DNA of 64,000 nucleotides, taken from Aegilops tauschii subsp. strangulata (lineage: Eukaryota; Streptophyta; Magnoliopsida; Poales; Poaceae). Below are positions 37,146-49,287 of this stretch, in pieces. The DNA is taken from NCBI RefSeq assembly GCF_002575655.3, contig NC_053041.3, positions 374,401,054 through 374,465,053 of the forward strand, given 5' to 3'. The notes under the pieces were generated by a model. The model ran no database searches and was not told where the DNA came from. It saw nothing but the letters and a program-made list of their open reading frames with translations. Each line of letters begins with the position of its first letter. Position 1 is the first letter of the stretch. The translations under genes were made by a program, and so were the position numbers.

Positions 37146-40100
37146 TGCTCCTGCCTCCCGTGGCCGGTTGTGCTGCCGGGGAGGCCTCACCGCCCCCTAC
37201 TATTCCCACCGCTGGCCAGCCCCTACGGCGACGGCAGCCTCACACCGCAGCCGAACCAGTGAACCCTCGTACTCCTCTCCGCGCGGGCTTCGACTGCCGC
37301 ATCTTCCCCGGCTCCACATCGTCCCCTTCCTAGGCCTCGCCGTCGTCCACCGCCGTGGTGCTCTCCGCGCGGCGTGGTCAATGTGGTCAAGGAACGACTT
37401 CCATCGGAAGAGTACTGTACGTGGAGAGGCTGACAGCTGGGTCCACGGCCACAACCCAGTTTTTTTGTGATTTGCCAAGTAAGTCGCTTTGTCAGGCCTG
37501 TTGGGCTGCAAATCTTTCAAGACGAGGAGAGCTTTCATTCGGCTGGCCGAGAAAATGGCCCATCAGTAATGAGAAATGGGTTGTACATTTTTAAAACACA
37601 TCAAACCGGCAATTAGTTTCAAATATCTTTTTTGTCATTTCAAGATTTTAAATTACATTAATTTTTATGTGTGGAGAATTTGTTGGATTTTATATTGATA
37701 TACATTTATTTTAAAATCAGTTTGAATCTGAGTCGAAATTTCGGGATTAAAAATAGTTCGGACCGCACCGAAATATGCAAAATTTCGTATAATTTTTTAA
37801 CCGTGGCCACAATATGCTGTAATGCTAACAAAAAGAATATGGGCTCCAAAAAACCTTAATAATTAGCAAATGGGCTGTAAATTATTAGAAATAATGGCAG
37901 ATGGGTTGTATGCTGTTTTACACAGATTTGAGGCTTTCCTAAAAAAAGGTTGACACACAAGCAATGACTGTTGGATAGCCATCCAACGGCCGTCGTGCTT
38001 CTTCAATCTCTGCTCTTCCTGCTCCAGCCGCTCAAACAAGCGCCGGCGGGACTGCCTGCTCCCTCCTCCTCGCGGCCGGCTCTGCTGCCGCGCAGGCCTC
38101 ACCGCCCCACCGTACTCCCATCGCTGGCCTAGCCATCCCTCTACTCACCCACACCTGCTGTTATTCTCTGGCGACGGCAGACGAACCAATAAACCCCCGT
38201 ACAGTCGTACTCCCCTCCGCGTGGGAAACAACTGCCGAGTCTTCCCTGCCTCCGTGTCGTTCCCTTCCTAGGCCTCGCCGTTGTCCACCGCCGTGGTGCT
38301 CTCGGCGCGGCCTGGTCAACGTGGTCAACGACCGACATGCATCTGAAGTAGACTGTACGTGGAGAGGCCGACAGCTGGGTCCATGGCCGCACACAAGGAA
38401 ATGCCTCCTTATTACGTGCAAAATAATGATTCCTCCACCTGACATCAGGGACCCACCGAAAGGGCCTCTCTATTTCTCGAAAAAAACGTTACCGCCGCTG
38501 ACAGCTCGGACCCACCAGCTATATCTTCGCACGCAAGGAAGTGCCTCCTTATTACGCACAAAAAAAATGAATACTCCCCCTATTAGCTGGGACCCAGTAT
38601 AGTGGCAGGCTGACTTGTGGGCCTACTAAGTTGACGGGGACGGAGGGCTTTGTCAACTTAGTCAATATGCACGATTCTAGCTCCAGTGACCGTACGATGT
38701 CCATCCAATGGCCGTAGTGCTTCTTCAACCTCTAGTCTTCTTGCTCCAGCCGCCCAAACCAGCGCCGGCCGTGCCTCGTGCTCCTGCCTCCCGTGGCCGG
38801 TTGTGCTGCCGGGGAGGCCTCACCGCCCCCTACTATTCCCACCGCTGGCCAGCCCCTACGGCGACGGCAGCCTCACACCGCAGCCGAACCAGTGAACCCT
38901 TGTACTCCTCTCCGCGCGGGCTTCGACTGCCGCATCTTCCCCGGCTCCACATCGTCCCCTTCCTAGGCCTCGCCGTCGTCCACCGCCGTGGTGCTCTCCG
39001 CGCGGCGTGGTCAATGTGGTCAAGGAACGACTTCCATCGGAAGAGTACTGTACGTGGAGAGGCTGACAGCTGGGTCCACGGCCACAACCCAGTTTTTTTG
39101 TGATTTGCCAAGTAAGTCGCTTTGTCAGGCCTGTTGGGCTGCAAATCTTTCAAGACGAGGAGAGCTTTCATTCGGCTGGCCGAGAAAATGGCCCATCAGT
39201 AATGAGAAATGGGTTGTACATTTTTAAAACACATCAAACCGGCAATTAGTTTCAAATATCTTTTTTGTCATTTCAAGATTTTAAATTACATTAATTTTTA
39301 TGTGTGGAGAATTTGTTGGATTTTATATTGATATACATTTATTTTAAAATCAGTTTGAATCTGAGTCGAAATTTCGGGATTAAAAATAGTTCGGACCGCA
39401 CCGAAATATGCAAAATTTCGTATAATTTTTTAACCGTGGCCACAATATGCTGTAATGCTAACAAAAAGAATATGGGCTCCAAAAAACCTTAATAATTAGC
39501 AAATGGGCTGTAAATTATTAGAAATAATGGCAGATGGGTTGTATGCTGTTTTACACAGATTTGAGGCTTTCCTAAAAAAAGGTTGACACACAAGCAATGA
39601 CTGTTGGATAGCCATCCAACGGCCGTCGTGCTTCTTCAATCTCTGCTCTTCCTGCTCCAGCCGCTCAAACAAGCGCCGGCGGGACTGCCTGCTCCCTCCT
39701 CCCCGCGGCCGGCTCTGCTGCCGCGCAGGCCTCACCGCCCCACCGTACTCCCATCGCTGGCCTAGCCATCCCTCTACTCACCCACACCTGCTGTTATTCT
39801 CTGGCGACGGCAGACGAACCAATAAACCCCCGTACAGTCGTACTCCCCTCCGCGTGGGAAACAACTGCCGAGTCTTCCCTGCCTCCGTGTCGTTCCCTTC
39901 CTAGGCCTCGCCGTTGTCCACCGCCGTGGTGCTCTCGGCGCGGCCTGGTCAACGTGGTCAACGACCGACATGCATCTGAAGTAGACTGTACGTGGAGAGG
40001 CCGACAGCTGGGTCCATGGCCGCACGCAAGGAAATGCCTCCTTATTACGTGCAAAATAATGATTCCTCCACCTGACATCAGGGACCCACCGAAAGGGCCT

Positions 40101-40411
40101 CTCTATTTCTCGAAAAAAACGTTACCGCCGCTGACAGCTCGGACCCACCAGCTATATCTTCGCACGCAAGGAAGTGCCTCCTTATTACGCACAAAAAAAA
40201 TGAATACTCCCCCTATTAGCTGGGACCCAGTATAGTGGCAGGCTGACTTGTGGGCCTACTAAGTTGACGGGGACGGAGGGCTTTGTCAACTTAGTCAATA
40301 TGCACGATTCTAGCTCCAGTGACCGTACGATGTCCATCCAATGGCCGTAGTGCTTCTTCAACCTCTAGTCTTCTTGCTCCAGCCGCCCAAACCAGCGCCG
40401 GCCGTGCCTCG
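37146..40411. repeat. Recent 1,633 bp tandem duplication (two copies)
   Basis: 37146-38778 and 38779-40411 are nearly identical; I noticed only about three differences (for example 37275 C versus 38908 T, and a T/C difference near 38069 versus 39702). DNA left of 38779 matches that left of 40412 more closely than that left of 37146. The crossover therefore lies within a 22 bp shared stretch, TGCTCCTGCCTCCCGTGGCC plus GG, at 38779-38800. Each copy contains an identical AT-rich segment (37600-37930 and 39233-39563). Confidence 0.92.
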
Positions 40412-41044
40412 TGCTCCTGCCTCCCGTGGCCGGCTGCGATGCGGCGGAGGCCTCACCGCCCCTACTACTCCCACCGCTGGCCAGGGCATCCCTCTACTCA
40501 CCCACACCCCCTGTTATTCTGCGGCGACGACAGCCTCACACCGCATCAAACCAGTGAACCCTCGTACTCCTCTACGCGTGGGCATCCACTGCCGCGTCTT
40601 CCCCGGCTCCGCGTCATCCCCTTCCTAGGCCTCGCTGTCGTCCACCACCCTGGTGCTCTCGGCGTGGCGTGGTCAACGTGGTCAAGGAACGGCTTCCATC
40701 GGACGTGGACTGTACGTAGAGAGGCTGACAGCTGGGTCCACGGCCGCAGCAAGGAAGTGCCTCCTTATTACGTGCAAAATAATTATTCCTCCATCTGACA
40801 GCGGGGACCCACCGGACGGGCCACCGTATTTCACGAAAAAAACGTCTGCCCCTGACTGCTGGGACCCACCAGCTACATCTTCGCACGCAAGGAAGTGCGC
40901 CCGGGCAAAAAAAACTATTCGCCCACTGACTGCTGGGACCCACCAGCTACATCTTCGCAGGCAAGGAAGTGCCTGACAGTCGGGACCCACCTGGTCGAAG
41001 CGTACGTAGCGTTGTCATTCTCGTCGCGAACGTGTACGTACATA

Positions 41045-41120
41045 TATACTGGTGGATGTAGAGGCGCGCACGTGTCGTAGTAGAGGCGCGTACGTGTCGT
41101 AGTAGAGGCGCGCACGTAGC
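41045..41120. repeat. ~24 bp minisatellite, three copies
   Basis: GAGGCGCGCACGTGTCGTAG is repeated with small changes, ending near GCACGTAGCATG. It is rich in CACGTG/ACGT palindromes. Confidence 0.8.
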
Positions 41121-41269
41121 ATGTACACGTACGTACAGCGGCCAGGGTGCAAGAAAGAAAATACGGCCACGTATGTGTACATACGGGCGGGGTCTCGAAC
41201 GCCTACTCGCGCATACGTACAGCCAGGGCTCGTGTACATGGCTGGGTCGGAACGGAGAAACAGCGTCGT

Positions 41270-41365
41270 CGTCGTGTTCATGGGGAGGCAACGGAATGCG
41301 TCGTGTTCATGGCGAGGCAACGGAATGCGTCGTGTTCATCGGGAGGCAACAGAACGCGTGTGAGC
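41270..41365. repeat. ~31 bp minisatellite, three copies
   Basis: GTTCATGGGGAGGCAACGGA then ATGCGTCGT recurs three times with slight variation (GGCGAGG, TCGGGAGG). A fourth weak copy follows near 41385-41410. Confidence 0.8.
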
Positions 41366-41434
41366 CAACCGGCTGGGTCGGAACGGAATGCGCGGTCGTG
41401 TTCATCTGGAGGGCTTGGACGGAACAGGTGATGG

Positions 41435-41745
41435 AAACGAGGCCTGGCGTACCGCACAATGGAGGAAACGGACCTCCTACGTTCGGAAGGGGGTCCTATT
41501 GATCGGGAGGGGTCTGGCGTACCGCAAAACGGAGGAAACGGACCTCCTACGGTCGAAACGGGGTCCTATTGATCGGGAGGGGTGTGGCGTACCGCAAAAC
41601 GGACGAAACGGACCTCCTACGGTCGAAATGGGGGTCCTGTTGATCGGGAGGGGTGTGGCGTACCGCAAAATGGACGAAACGGACCTCCTACGGTCGAAAC
41701 GGGGGTCCTATTCATCGGGAGGGGTGTGGCGTACCGCAACACGGG
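41435..41745. repeat. 70-71 bp tandem repeat, four full copies
   Basis: GGCGTACCGCA recurs at about 41446, 41516, 41586, 41657 and 41728, with GAAACGGACCTCCTACG and GGTCCTATTGATCGGGAGGG between. One strand is open in several frames, so predicted proteins here are artefacts. Confidence 0.92.
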
Positions 41746-41754
41746 ACTCCACGG

Positions 41755-42080
41755 GATACTGTTCATCTCCACCGTCGACCTCCTCCAGCCTCCACGGGCT
41801 ACCGTCGACCTCCTCCAGCCTCCACGGGCTCCTGTTCATCCAGCCTCCACCGCGTGCAACTCCGCCGGCTACTGTTCAACCACCCCTCCACGGGCACCCC
41901 TCCACCGTCTACTGTTCATCCAGCCCTCCACACCACGGGGTCCTGTTCAACCAACCCTCCACGGGCACCCCTCCACCGTCTACTGTTCATCCAGCCCTCC
42001 ACCACACCACGGGGTCTTGTTCATCCAGAGGCAACGCCACCGCTCACTGTTCATCCACCCCCCCCCCCGCAATGCTCACT
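41755..42080. repeat. Short-unit array with CTGTTCATCCAGCCCTCCAC
   Basis: Units of CTACTGTTCATCCAGCCCTC and CTCCACGGGCACCCCTCCAC alternate in higher order. GTTCATCC-type units are frequent in Triticeae CACTA subterminal regions as I know them. Confidence 0.8.
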
Positions 42081-42144
42081 GTTCATCCCAGAGGCAGCAT
42101 CGATCGGCTTCAGTTAGCAGCAGTAGCGAAGGAATCGCTCATCG

Positions 42145-42149
42145 GGTTC
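42145..42149. repeat. Target-site duplication GGTTC (left)
   Basis: GGTTC precedes the Tat 5' LTR and recurs at 55154-55158 after the 3' LTR. Confidence 0.95.
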
Positions 42150-42664
42150 TGTTGAGGATATAGACCTTGGAGTCACCCGCCAGGAGGGCCGGGTTACTCT
42201 AAGGGTCATTGCCAGAAGCCCGGAGTTAAGTTCTAAGATGATGGGCCAGAGATGGGCTGAGACCCGGATATGGCTTAAAGCCCGTAGTTACTATCATTGT
42301 TATAGTAGACTTGAAGTGTAAGGCAAGTATTGTTTAGAGTCCGAGCCGGACGCTCTTATGAGCCGGCCGGGTCTCTAAGGGCTGCTGGGCGTCAGCCTCC
42401 CTATATAAAGGGAGGACCTGGCAGCGGTTTGAGGGCGACAACAATCTCACGAGAGCCGGGCATAGCTGTTTAGCTCCCTGGCGATCATAACCCTAATCAA
42501 TAATACCTCAAACTGGACGTAGGCTTTTACCTTGACCGTAAGGGGCCGAACCAGTATAAATCCTCGTGTTCCTTGTCCCGCATAACCTCTTCAAGCTTCC
42601 TAGTAGCGATGGCTCCATGACTAAGTCCTAGCACGAGGACATCTGCCGTGACAATTCCACGACA
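42150..42664 (+). repeat. Tat 5' LTR (515 bp)
   Basis: TG...CA ends. TATATAAA at 42402-42409 within CCCTATATAAAGGGAGG is the likely promoter. It is identical to the 3' LTR except for three transitions, at A/G near 42472, A/G near 42487 and T/C near 42619. Confidence 0.97.
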
Positions 42665-42684
42665 GTTGGCGCCCACCGTGGGGC
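42665..42684 (+). other. Primer-binding site region
   Basis: GTTGGCGCCCACCGTGGGGC begins right after the LTR, as in related grass Tat elements. I cannot name the priming tRNA with certainty. Confidence 0.7.
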
Positions 42685-42752
42685 AAGCGCACGGTGGATT
42701 TGAGTTCTTGAAGGGCAGCTTCGAAGGGCTCAAGGGATACGCTGTGGGCCGG

Positions 42753-44752
42753 ATGACCAAGAGTCGTCGCGGCAAGCTCTACATTGACGATGCGGACTGG
42801 GGCCCCGACGCCGGCTCAATTGAGTACGGGTACCGGGTCCCCTTTGGCGGAATTCATGTCTTCATTGGCAAGATTGGTGAGCCGGGCCCCGAGCCGGATC
42901 TCCGCGCCGATCTCATCGAAACGGCTCAGCGCGCACAACCCGCCCGGGCCCGGCCTGCCTTAAGGCGCGCTTTTGTGGCATGCGTCCATGGAGGGCCCTC
43001 TGATCCATCCGGGTCCGGTGATGAGGCGGCCGCCGGCTCTGACGGCGAGTCGGCCACTGATGAGTCAAACTCACTGTACCAACTTCAAGATGGCAGGCTC
43101 ATGGGTTGTTCCGACGGTGACAGTATTCCGGACCTTTTTGAGCCACCAAGTCAGGTTGGAGTTTTGATGGCTGGTGCGCAGCCTGTTCAGAACCCTGCTG
43201 CTGGAGCGGGAAACCCGGTGCCTTCTCCGGCTCAGGTGCTAATGGATCTCACGGACAAGATGACGGCCCTGTTAACCGCCACGGTTGACCCGGCGGATCA
43301 AGCCCAGCATGATGCGGAAGTGGCACAGTTGAAATTGGATCTGATAAAAGCTAAAGAAGATCTTGCGGCAGAAGGAATCAGGCTGGCTGCAGAGCGGGCG
43401 GCTCTCGATGCCCGGACTCAGTTGATTCAGGCGCAGTCCTTACAACTCACAATGGATCAGAACGCGGCCAATGAGGTCATGAGAAGGAGGCATCAAAAGG
43501 CCCAGTCCCGACTCCCGCCGGTTTACGATCCCCGCAACCTCTTCAACACGCCAGGTGCAGGGTCTAGTAACCCGCCAGGGGTGATGGCACCCGGGTCTGG
43601 ACACCTTATTCAGCCGCGAGTGATGGGGCCTCCCCAGGTGCCCCCTGCCCCGCCTCAGTGTGTGCCAATACCCCCGGGTCATTATAACAACCCGCTTGAG
43701 AACATGGTCGCTGCGGCAGCACGGCTGGCGGCCCTACCAGTTGACGGTGACTCTCCGATGGCTATCGAGACCCGCCGGGTCAGGGAACTCCTTCAAACAG
43801 CGCTGGCGCAGCAAGAGGCGTACTCCTACAGCCGGGACAGGATCCACTCGACCCCTCGTCCAGGCCAGAGCCCGAGTTACAGCCGGCACATGGTCTCAGC
43901 AACCGGCTCAAGTAATGTCCGACGCCATGACCCGCCCCCTGGCCATGGCCCGATTCCTAATGGAGCCTTTTACGCAGCAGGCCAAGCACGGCAAGAGGCA
44001 GAGCAGGCGCCTCAATTGACGGCTTACTAGACCCCCCCCCGGCGTATCCAACGACGTCCGTTGATGTGGGAATTTCTACCAGGACCGGGGGTGTCCCTTG
44101 TTTGGTACCAGCCATCCGTAATGAACGTCTACCTAAGGACTTCAAGGGCCCTAGGAAGGTGCCTAACTATACAGCGGACTTACAGCCTGCAGCCTGGATT
44201 GAGAGTTATGAGATGGCCATGGAATTGCTGGAGGTCAGTGAGGCGGCCATGGCCAAATATTTCACCATGATGTTAGATGGAACTGCCCGCACGTGGTTGA
44301 AGGGGTTACCGCCGAACTCCATTGGGTCTTGGGCTGAGCTGAAAGCCCGGTTCATTCAAAACTTCAAAGATACCTGCAGGCAATCTATGTCAATTGTGGA
44401 TTTGACTAACTGTGAGCAGCAGGAGGGTGAGTCTACGACCCATTGGGTTCGCCGGGTCAAGGAGATCATACATTCATCAGATAAGATGGATGCCGGCTCT
44501 GCAGTCTTAATGTTGGAACAAAACTGTCGCTTTGTGCCCCTTAAGATGAAGCTCGGGCGGCTCAAGCGCGACTGCACCGATATGGGTACCCTAATGGCGG
44601 CTCTTGTCAAGTACGCCGATTCCGATGGTACCAAGGATCCCCCTTCAGACGATGAAAGGGCAGGGAAGGGAAAGAAGAATGGCAGCGGCAAGGGTCCTCA
44701 GTTTAACCCGGGAACCAAGGAGGAGGCAAGCGTAGGGCCGATGGCAGCCTAG
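42753..44752 (+). pseudogene. gag: Tat gag, amber codon and frameshift inside
   Basis: ATG 42753 (MTKSRRGKLYIDDADWG) opens a frame to TAG 44028-44030; an upstream GTG in the LTR is not a credible start. Residues ~180-260 form an Ala/Gln/Glu-rich likely coiled coil (AEVAQLKLDLIKAKEDLAAE). A run of nine C at 44032-44040 marks a frame change. Gag continues in another frame to 44752 with the retrotransposon capsid domain (WLKGLPPNSIGSWAELKARF, YADSDGT). A further frame change near 44716-44725 leads to the protease region. The product would be the nucleocapsid/capsid precursor. Confidence 0.85.
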
Positions 44753-45610
44753 AGTTTGTAGCCAACACCAACTCTCAAAGTAATAATCAGCGACGCAAGG
44801 GGAGGCCCCCTCCCCGAGGCGGCGGGTCAGGACCTTCTCTGGAGCAGCTGTTGAATGAACCTTGTCCGATACATGGCTCTAGAGAGAAGCCAGCGACTCA
44901 TCTGTGGAAGGATTGTGCTATCATGAAGGCCTTTAAAAGCTACAATGGTCCGGGTGGCGGCTCAGGCGCCGGCGGCTTTCATGGCCCGGGCGGCGGCTCA
45001 AATTCCGGTCCTCAGAATGGTCAAGGGGGCTTTAATCAACAGTCTGGTCAGGGTCATCAACAGCAGCAGGGGGGTTATCAGACCAACCCGAAGCAGCTTA
45101 GCGGTGGACAGTATCGCGTGTTCACCACTAGTTTGTGCAAACGAAACGAGAAGCTTCACAAGAGGGCTGTTAATGCTGTTGAGCCGGCGGTTCCACACTA
45201 CTTGCGGTGGTCTGAGCAGCCTATAGTGTGGAGTAGGGAGGATCACCCTCCCCGGGTGGATAACCCGGGCCACTTGGCCTTAGTAGTGGCTCCTCAGGTG
45301 GGAGGCTATAAGTTCACAAAGGTACTCATGGATGGAGGCAGCAGCATCAATATCCTCTATTATGAGACTTTTCGCCGTATGGGATTGGTTGATAAGAACC
45401 TCAGCCAGTCAAACACCATCTTCCATGGTGTGGTACCCGGCAAGTCGGCTTATCCAGTCGGCAAGATCGAATTGGAAGTGGCTTTTGGTGATGAGAACAA
45501 CTACAGAGTGGAGAAGTTGACCTTTGAGGTGGTCAAGATAAGAAGTCCGTACCATGCTATATTTGGACGACCGGCTTACGCCAAGTTCATGGCACGGCCG
45601 TGTTATTGTG
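44716..45610 (+). pseudogene. Tat zinc-binding and aspartic protease region
   Basis: In the third frame: an Arg/Gly-rich tail (GRPPPRGGGSGP), a CPIHG...H...C motif, a Gly/Gln-rich low-complexity stretch (44940-45100), then protease LMDGGSSINILY near 45328. The catalytic core is DGGS rather than the common DTG/DSG; this variant is usual in Tat relatives as I recall. The frame ends by a one-base shift near 45605, after which the homologous frame continues (LQLKMPGHNGTI). Confidence 0.8.
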
Positions 45611-47166
45611 TACTTACAGCTCAAGATGCCGGGTCACAATGGGACCATTACGGTTCACGGCAGCCGGAAAGTGGCTCTGGAGTGTGAGGAAGGTGATGCA
45701 GCTTATGCAGAGTCTGTTTGCGCCACAGAGGAGTTGAAGTTTTATAAAGACAATGTTGACCCAACAGATATGACCTCTCTGAAAAAGCCAACCACGGAGA
45801 ATGAACCAGCGATGAAATTTAAATCAGCTGATGAGACTAAACTTGTTGATTTTGTTCCAGGTGACTCGTCTCAGCAGTTTAGCATCAGTGCAAATCTGGA
45901 CCCGAAATAGGAAAGCGCGCTCATCGAGTTCATCCGTGAGAATAGGGACATCTTCGCGTGGAAACCTTCTGACATGCCAGGTGTACCTAGAGAACTCGCT
46001 GAGCACACTCTCAATGTTGATCCAAAATTTAAGCCGGTCAGGCAGTTCCTTCGACGGTTTAACGAAGAGAGACGGAAAGCTATTGGTGAAGAAGTGGCCC
46101 GGCTCTTGGCGGCCGGGTTCATTGTTGAGGTTTTTCACCCGGAGTGGTTGGCTAACCCGGTGCTCGTACTCAAGAAGAACGGCGCCTGGCGGATGTGTGT
46201 GGACTACACGGACTTGAACAAGGCGTGTCCGGCTGATCCTTTTGCTCTCCCCCGTATTGATCAAATCATTGATGCTACGGCAGGTTGTGCACGCTTAAGT
46301 TTCTTGGATGCCTATTCCGGGTATCATCAGATTAAGATGGCAGTTAAGGACCAGGAGAAGATGGCGTTCATCACTCCCTTTGGAGCCTTCTGCTACGTGT
46401 CTATGCCCTTTGGACTCAAGTGTGCACAGGCGACTTACCAGCGTTGTGTACAGAATTGTCTTCATAAACAGATCGGGCGCAATGTTCACGCTTACGTGGA
46501 TGATATTGTGGTTAAATCCATCAAGGAGGAAACCCTGATAGATGACTTAAGGGAAACCTTCGATAATCTCCGGGTCTACAAGATGATGCTTAACCCGGCC
46601 AAGTGTGTTTTCGGTGTTCCTGCGGGCAAACTATTGGGTTTCTTGGTTTCTGACAGAGGCATTGAGGCTAACCCGGAGAAGATCAAGGCTATCACCTCCC
46701 TGGCTAAGCCGGCATGTATAAATGACGTTCAGCGTTTGGCGGGTCGCATCGCTGCTTTAAGCCAGTTTATAAGCCGTTTGGGTGAGAAAGCTATGCCCTT
46801 ATATCAGTTGATGAAGAAAACTGATAACTTTATCTGGAATGATGCAGCTGATACCGCTTTTGAGGATTTGAAAAAGCAATTGGCAGAGCCCCCCGTCCTT
46901 GCTACTCCGGTTGATAAGGAACCCTTGCTACTATATGTAGCGGCAAATGCACGAGCCGTCAGCGTGGCTATTGTAGTAGAGCGCAAGGAGGCGGGTAAGG
47001 AGCATCCGGTTTAGCGGCCGGTTTATTATGTCAGCGAGGTGCTCATTGAGTCCAAGCAGCGGTACCCGCATTGGCAGAAGCTCGTATACGGTGTGTTCAT
47101 GGCGAGCCGGAAGCTCAAACATTATTTTCAGGGTCATCCCATCACTGTGGTCAGTTCTGCCCCCCT
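45606..47166 (+). pseudogene. Tat reverse transcriptase and first RNase H
   Basis: A connector with an in-frame TAG at 45908-45910, then RT from about 45975: LVLKKNGAWRMCVDYTDLNK and YVDD at 46493-46504, followed by the thumb and RNase H start (LLLYVAANARAVSVAIV). A second TAG at 47012-47014 sits just before RPVYYVSEVL. A one-base loss near 47166 changes frame. RT catalytic residues are present; the stops and shift prevent a full polyprotein. Confidence 0.88.
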
Positions 47167-49113
47167 TGTGATATTATCCAGAACAGAGAGGCTACAGGTA
47201 GAATTGCTAAGTGGGCTATAGAGCTTGGACCCCATGGCCTCAAATATGTGCCACGCACTGCTGTTAAATCTCAGGCTTTGGTGGATTTCATCAATGATTG
47301 GACGGAGTCTCAAGTGCCTGAGCAAAAGCCGGATAACACTTATTGGACCATCCACTTTGATGGGTCCAGACAGTTGGAGGGTTCGGGGGCTGGTGTTGTA
47401 TTGGCTTCCCCTAAAGGTGACAAGTTCCATTATGTGCTACGGTTGATGTTTCCTTGCACTAACAATGCGGCTGAATACGAAGCTTTGCTCCATGGTCTTC
47501 GGGTGGCTAAGGAGATGAGCTTAAGCCGGGTAAGGTGCTTTGGGGACTTAGATTTGGTGGCTCAACAAGTGTCAGGCACCTGGGATTCTAAGGATCCTCT
47601 CATGGCGGCTTATCGCCGCGAGGTTGATGCCATTGCTGGGCACTTTCAGGGATACCAAGTGGAGCACATTGATCGCAGGAAGAACGAGGCGGCTGATGCT
47701 TTAAGCCGGCTAGGCTCTCAGCGAAAGCCGGTGCCGCCCAACACTTTCCTGGATGTCCTGTATAACCCCTCGGTTAAGTTGCCTACAGAAGAGGACTTGG
47801 CTATCCCTGACCCGGAGGCACGACTGGTGGCGGCTCTTCATGTCATACCAGACTGGACAATGCCATATCTGGCTTATATAACCCGGGGAGAGTTGCATGA
47901 GGATGAAACTCTGGCCAGGCAAGTAACCCGGCGGGCTAAGTCAATGATTGTTATTGATGGCGAGTTGCATCATCGCAGTGTTTCAGGGGCGTTTCAGCGT
48001 TGTATCTCCCCTGGGGAAGGTCAAGAGATCTTACGCGAGATCCATGAAGGGGATTGTGGCCATCATGCCGGTTCAAAATCTCTTGTGGCCAAGGCTTTCC
48101 GTCATGGTTTTTATTGGCTGACGGCTCACGCTGATGTAGAGGACTTGGTCAGTAAGTGTGATGGTTGCCAAAGGTTCTCACGACGGGCTCATGTGCCGGC
48201 TTAGGAGTTGAGGATGATCCCAATCACTTGGCCCTTTGCGGTCTGGGGGCTTGATATGGTTGGGCCTTTTAAACGGTCCAAGGATAAGAAGACCCACCTC
48301 TTGGTGGCTGTTGACAAATTCACGAAGTGGGTGGAGGCTGAGCCAGTTAGCAAGTGCGATGCAGCTACGGCGGTTCAATTTATGAAAAAGGTGATTTTTT
48401 GCTTCGGCTTTCCGCACAACATCATAACTGACAACGACACCAATCTGTCCAAGGGTGCTATGGAAGAGTTTTGTCAACGAGAGCATATCCGACTTGATGT
48501 TTCCTCAGTGGCTCACCCCCAATCCAATGGTCAAGCTGAGAGAGCTAACCAGGAGATTCTGAAGGGCATCAAGCCCCGGCTTTTGGTCCCTTTGCAACGG
48601 ACGCCGGGTTGTTGGGTGGAGGAGTTGCCCTCCGTCTTATGGAGCATCAACACTACTCCTAACAGGTCTACAGGCTTCACACCTTTCTTCTTGGTTTATG
48701 GAGCAGAAGCAGTCCTCCCCAGCGACATCCGTCATGATTCACCTCGTGTGGCGGCTTATGTTGAGACGGATAATGAACAGGCACGCCAAGATGCTTTGGA
48801 CTTGTTGGACGAACAGCGTGATGTGGCAGCAGCCCATTCAGCGATTTACCAACAAGACCTGCGCCGTTATCATAGCCGCCGGGTCAAATCCCGGGTCTTC
48901 CAGGAAGGCGACCTTGTGCTCCGGCTCATCCAGGATCAAACAGATATGCACAAGTTATCCCCACCTTGGGAAGGGCCCTTTGTGGTTAGTAAGAACTTGC
49001 ACAACGGGTCATATTACCTCATTGATATTCGGGAACATAAAGATTCGCGTAAATCTAAGGAGGAGACCCGTCGGCCGTGGAATATAGCTCAGCTTCGGCC
49101 TTACTACACTTGA
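47166..49113 (+). pseudogene. Tat second RNase H and integrase
   Basis: Restarts in a new frame (DIIQNREATGRIAKWA). An archaeal-type RNase H follows (IHFDGSRQLEGSGAG, AEYEALLHGL, RKNEAADALSRLGSQ). Then the integrase HHCC finger (HEGDCGHHAGSK...CDGCQRF), a TAG at 48202-48204, and the integrase core: catalytic Asp in GLDMVGPF, Asp in ITDND, Glu in GQAERAN. The end is WNIAQLRPYYT and TGA 49111-49113. All three catalytic acids remain. No chromodomain is present, as expected outside chromoviruses. Confidence 0.9.
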
Positions 49114-49287
49114 GCTACCGGTTCTCGTGGTGTACATATTTAACTCAGACATGTATATGTTATGATAAGCAATAAAGCAGGACCTCTGTCCTTTTTTCTC
49201 CTCCAGTTATGCGTGTGTTATTTTTACATGCTGATTTGTGGAGGATCCGACTTATGATCGTATCTGAGTCTAGCCGTACGTAGTAAG

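Larger units (their letters stand above)
35617..42149. mobile_element. CACTA transposon 3' subterminal region, left part
   Basis: A higher-order array of modules. Each has GACTTGTGGGCCTACTAAG-type DNA, GTCAACTTAGTCAA, TCCAACGGCCGT with a CTTCTTCAACCTCTG block, GGTCAACGTGGTCAACGA, TGTACGTGGAGAGGCTGACA, GTGCCTCCTTATTACG and GGGACCCACC blocks. Starts are near 35617, 36270, 36972, 38610 and 40243, with partial ones near 37950 and 39583. Minisatellites follow to 42149. The DNA continues directly at 55154 after the Tat element, and the CACTA terminus is at 55608, so I read it as subterminal DNA. The left boundary and any transposase are not in the window or not recognisable. Confidence 0.6.

Noticed and set aside
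37053..40976. Many short ORFs repeated every 1,633 bp
   Set aside because: Copies of the same CACTA module; no protein-like conservation beyond the DNA duplication.
41435..41745. Regular direct repeats considered as a CRISPR array
   Set aside because: No unique spacers; the whole 70-71 bp unit repeats, and the setting is a plant transposon.
41388..42163. Overlapping plus-strand ORFs of 154-255 aa
   Set aside because: They translate the 70 bp and GTTCATCC tandem repeats; open frames follow from repeat units without stops.
42648..42752. Upstream start for Tat gag
   Set aside because: The first codon is GTG and lies inside the 5' LTR; ATG 42753 is the first credible start.
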